A stretch of 64,000 bases of DNA. Origin: Patiria miniata (lineage: Eukaryota; Echinodermata; Asteroidea; Valvatida; Asterinidae). The position numbers were made by a program, and so were the translations under genes. A model generated the notes under the pieces. That model was not told where the DNA came from. It saw nothing but the letters and a program-made list of their open reading frames with translations, and did no database searches. The stretch is from assembly GCF_015706575.1 (NCBI RefSeq), contig NW_024037057.1, positions 4,669,501 through 4,733,500 of the forward strand. Reading direction: 5' to 3'. Below are positions 60,301-64,000 of this stretch, in pieces (position 1 is the stretch's first letter; each line of letters starts with the position of its first letter).

Positions 60301-60963
60301 TACTTACAGGGACTCAAATACAACAATGCCAAAGACCACCCCACATATACCTTCTTCGAAGTTGATATGTTATGTTTAATATCAACTTTAAGGTTTATAT
60401 GCGAAGTATATTGTTGGACATTCGGCTTAATGTATTTCTAACGTTTTGAACCATGACGACCTTGACCTTTAACCCTATCGTGCCTAAAACAAATAGACTT
60501 TTGGGGTACCCCGAGACGGACTCCCTTCAGTAATTCTAGAGATTTTCCTCAGAAACCATTTCCATTGTCTTAATCATTATGCTACAGCATAATGAGGTCC
60601 ACAAATAACTTCTGGGACCCCAAGACCAATTTCTAAACCCAAGGCATAGAAAATCGATGTTTGATTAGTATTCTTTTTAACCAATGTCAATTATAATAAA
60701 TACATTTGAATTGTGATTTATTTACGATTCCTTTTTTTTTCAATGTTTATATGTGAGAAAAATCGAAGTAACACGTGTTGTAAATAAAATGCAAATTAAG
60801 ACTGAACGTTTAGAAAACAAAAGAACAGTCTGAGAAATCCGCTTGAAAAGTAACAATATTTGGGTCGAATGAATCAAAACTAGGAAATGCTTAGAAGCAC
60901 AAGCACAGAAAAAAAATTCTGAGGAGTAAGCTCATTTATGAAAAGCAAATGCAATGAATCAAT
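60301..60963. other. intergenic, no gene seen
   Basis: AT-rich. GAACCATGA(C/T)GACCTTGACC words near 60450 resemble 525-545, so a diverged dispersed repeat may be present at both places. Confidence 0.4.
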
Positions 60964-61099
60964 AAGCTTCTGTACTAATGACGTCACACTTTGTTTTCAT
61001 GAGCACTTTCCTATGGAGCCAGTGGGGGCCCACGGTCCACTGAGCACCATAGTAAGGTGCACATGTAAACAAAGTGTTACTTCATTAGTACAGACGCTT
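60964..61099. repeat. 136-bp inverted repeat (MITE-like hairpin)
   Basis: Arms of about 43 bp: the left has CTGTACTAATGACGTCACAC, and the right, inverted, has CTGTACTAATGAAGTAACAC. The inner part (CTATGG...CCATAG) continues the stem. It could be a short foldback transposon remnant or a hairpin RNA source. No clear target duplication. Confidence 0.6.
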
Positions 61100-62055
61100 C
61101 TTCAAACAGATATTTTTTTTTACTGCTAGGCATTCACTATACAGTAGGCGGCAGATATGCGTCCTTACTGTTGGATCGATTGCACGGACGAGTGGTTGCC
61201 AACAATAGGCTCTCTTGTATGTGCACGAATTCACACACACACGGGGTTTACATGTAGGCTAACCGAGTCCAAAACATCATGGTGCAGGTGATGCATACAA
61301 TGCTGTGATTACTTTGAGTTTTCAATAAAACTCAAATGATACAAAATATTTTTGACATTTGCAGAATGCCGAAAGTAATTTCGCGAAAAATGTAAAACAC
61401 AAGTGTCCTGTAGACTAAGTCACGGTTGCCGAAAAATATTTATTCATTCAGAAATAAACCGGACGCTTATTTCAGTTTGTTCAGTTCCCTGATTGCTGTT
61501 TGATAAAAACTTCTCCTTATTCTTCTGACTCCAAAATTACACTTCTCAGATCTTTAAATCACGAAATACTTTTTTTTCTAGTGATATAATTAATTATTTA
61601 AAAAAACTGTATTACTTTTGCTGAATGTGATTGAAATAAAGTATATGGTATCAATAATATTTTACTTAACATATTTTATTATGATGTTACGCTGATAACA
61701 TATCATATATGCAGCAAGTTTTAGCGCAGAAGTGTTTTTGCTTCGTATTTTCAAGGTGGCTCCTGCCCAACCTCCAAAAATAATATTTTAACCAGTTAAT
61801 GCTTCACATCGGAATCATTCATTCCATTGAATTCATGCTCTCCAGTAAAAGCGTTCGCTTCATTTTTATTCATACAGGTGCAAGCGAACACTTTAAAATT
61901 GGCAGCAAAAGCAAATTCTAGTTTTTATTCATATGACCCACTGACTGTCAAATCTACGACTTCTGTGACCACAGTCGAAAGAGTGTCATCAAGCCCTCAT
62001 GTATCGGGGAAATGTTCTATTCAAAATTAAACCATTGCTATGACGTCACACTTTT
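61100..62055. other. intergenic, no gene seen
   Basis: AT-rich with a CACACACACAC-like word near 61233. No supported gene. Confidence 0.4.
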
Positions 62056-62166
62056 GTAAAAAGTGTGGATTCGGATCTACGAATCTCTTACACTGGTCAC
62101 AAAGTGTGGATTCGGAACGACGAATCTTTAGTAAAGTGTGGATTCGGAATTACGAATCCACACTTT
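62056..62166. repeat. cluster of palindromic AAGTGTGGATTCGG units
   Basis: Three units begin AAGTGTGGATTCGG and each contains its own inverse (CGAATC). The last, 62133-62166, is a 34-bp palindrome with perfect 14-bp arms. TGACGTCACACTTTT precedes the cluster and can pair with the first unit. Confidence 0.7.
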
Positions 62167-62979
62167 GAACATGACTGCAAATCTGCTTTTAGTCAGAAAG
62201 AAATCGTCGTCTGAACTATCCATTGGAGCCTATACACACAAAATGACTTGGTTGCACTGGTGTGGCGATATACGTGCTAAACACGCCAGGAAACAATGTT
62301 GCAACCTGACGCCACTTCCGCGCTTAATTGTGTACAACGTCTTTGGAGAGTCATTTCAAGTATTTCCTTGCAATTTTGGAAACATTTTTCAGTCTGTTGT
62401 TGTTGTTTTTTATCAGTCTGTTGTTGTTGTATTGTTTTTATTATCTTTGGAAGTGCCTCATTACTGTCATTCTAAGTGTTGTTTCTGTGGTGTTACTTCA
62501 GGGAATAGACCGTTCACGTTTTATGATTTAAGTTCACAAATTATGAATCTATGATGTGCCTCATTGAAAACATCCGACTGTCATGAACATATTGAGAAAA
62601 AAAAATGAAACAGTAATAACAGAAAGTTGATGCGGCAAAATCCCAAATGCTGGCAATTTGTGGTGGGTAAACAGCTGTGACACCGAGGCCTCTGCCTCAA
62701 CCTCGTTAGCATTGTATTATTTATTTGAAAACTCCTTTTCAATAGTGCTTGGCACCATGCAAACTTGGTTGCCTCTGCCGTAATATGACATCATGGTTTT
62801 GCTCATGAATATGCAAACGTATAAGCATGCAATAAAACGTCCCGACATCAATCAGGAAAGTCCCCATTTTAAATAAAAATGTAAAATTTAACACAAGTAT
62901 GCATTTGAAGTACATGTACATGTATATACATGTTAAGAACTGCAATTAAGAAATACAAAATTACATCATATCATGTACA
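62167..62979. other. intergenic, no gene supported
   Basis: Contains an open frame to 62554 without recognisable domain. Repeated TCTGTTGTTGTTGT words near 62392-62430. Confidence 0.35.
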
Positions 62980-63545
62980 TATCTTTCAAAGCCACGTAAA
63001 TCAGAGAATTCCACATTGGGTTTTGCCCCTCACTGCCGTCATTACACGAGTACTGTGTACTCAGAGCTGTCCGAGTAATAATTCAGAAAAACAAACCCCT
63101 TCAGGAGCAGTGTCCCCCTCCCCATCCCCACCGTCAGCCTAGCCCAGCCCACCTCAGCCCCACAACAAGCTGAAACCCTTGTTTATGACATTTACCTGCT
63201 ATCTCTCTTTCGGTCACTTTCACAGCAAAACTGCACTCTTTGTAGCGATAAATCATCACCATGCCTTGTAAAGTTCCATCTCCATTTTATCCCTACCAGA
63301 CTTTACGAGTTAACTACATCCACATGTTATTATTCAGAAGAAACAAATTATTACGACTTCACGATGTCGATCGAAAAAAAGAACAGCCGTGGAAAAATCA
63401 CAAAATCGAAGACAGATGATGTTGCAATTGCAACGTACCCTATTTACGCCTAGTTTCATATTTCCGCATACCAATTATGGCATTCCCCTGATGTCATACT
63501 ACTATTAATATCATTTAACAATGAGGCAACGTCACAGTGCGCCTG
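62980..63545. repeat. dispersed repeat, copy 3
   Basis: Aligned by eye with 2035-2560 in the same orientation, including CTATCTCTCTTTCGGTCA, CTTGTAAAGTTCCATCTCCA and TTCCGCATACC words, and with 1-70 at its end (ATACTACTATTAATAT). It may mark the 3' flank of a further NLR unit outside the window, or be a mobile repeat. Confidence 0.6.
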
Positions 63546-64000
63546 CAGTAGTAGGTATGGGGGGGTACGAGACCAACCCCAATAATTTGCCCCCCTCTCT
63601 CCCCCCTTGGCCACGCCCCCCACCCGCCCCCCTCCCAATGATCTCTGCCCCCCTGGCCCGTCTCTGCCCCCGCCCCTTCTCCAATGATCTCTGCCCCCGC
63701 CCCTCTCTCTCCCAATCCAAATATATCTCTCCCAATATCTCAGTCTCAGCCCCAGCCCAAAACCGGGGCCCCAATATCTCTCGTCTTTAAGAATCTCTCT
63801 CTAGCCGGTGAGTCTGATCGCTTATAAATCCAAAATAATGACCTCATCTACAAAAAAAATGAAAAAAAATTATATTGATATATATAAATGATGGAGTCGA
63901 TTAGGCCAATCGTTAAGGGATTTTCTAGATGGAATAAAGCGACGCTGCGCGATTACGTCCAGCGATATAATGTACCGTACAATCAAAATGTTGCTCTTAC
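63546..64000. other. C/T-rich low-complexity then AT-rich sequence
   Basis: CCCCC and TCTCTCCC tracts with CCAATGATCTCTGCCCC repeated three times (63630-63710). Open frames here are compositional artefacts. Confidence 0.6.

Noticed and set aside
62138-62554. 138-codon plus-strand frame with hydrophobic stretch
   Set aside because: It starts inside a palindrome cluster and its hydrophobic part comes from repeated GTTGTT words; no splice or domain support.
63521-63790. Overlapping open frames on both strands near the right edge
   Set aside because: They arise from C/T-rich low-complexity sequence with no stops by composition.

Overview
The window looks like an AT-rich invertebrate genome, most likely an echinoderm or another invertebrate deuterostome. 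I infer this from large tandem NACHT-LRR genes joined to death domains, many small spliced exons with GT-AG introns, a tRNA-derived SINE, palindromic DNA elements and a chromodomain-bearing Ty3/gypsy element. The species cannot be named from the sequence alone.

The main content is a tandem pair of large paralogous NOD-like receptor genes, both on the minus strand. Gene A runs from 34200 to 6238 and gene B from 59079 to 45635. I traced the exons by splice sites, reading phase and comparison of the two copies. The protein order is: short basic N-terminal exon, ubiquitin-like domain 1 (two exons), death domain 1, acidic linker, ubiquitin-like domain 2 (two exons), death domain 2 fused to a long K/E/Q-rich repeat, a third death domain (gene A only), then NACHT and a very long LRR array in one giant last exon. 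Exon lengths match between copies (236, 103, 261, 160, 178 and 100 nt), and every junction agrees in phase.

Both genes carry damage. The last exon of gene A is split by a 6.6-kb LTR retrotransposon (7251-13881) with two LTRs that look identical, so the insertion is very young. Gene B has one net single-base frame change near 50733, which may be real or a homopolymer error. Gene A also has a near-identical 927-bp tandem duplication inside its LRRs and a serine/glutamate-rich C-terminal tail built from a short DNA repeat. Both copies share over 2 kb of related 3' sequence with an AATAAA in the same relative place.

Intron 1 of gene A holds a 5.6-kb element with inverted ends (27789-33365). Inside it are an array of roughly 380-bp units carrying RFX-type X-boxes and CRE sites, a 337-bp foldback element with a 10-bp target duplication, and a short tandem array. 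Between the genes (34.2-43.2 kb) are long inverted repeats, tiny palindromic elements, a candidate two-exon gene for a secreted protein of about 104 residues, and a TATA-driven exon with a signal-peptide-like sequence. Upstream of gene B lie an 11-bp minisatellite, two further palindromic structures, and a copy of a repeat also found downstream of gene A.

As a functional reading, the NLR proteins are probably cytosolic immune sensors: LRR for sensing, NACHT for ATP-driven assembly, and death plus ubiquitin-like modules for signalling. That is inference from domain families; nothing here shows ligands or activity.
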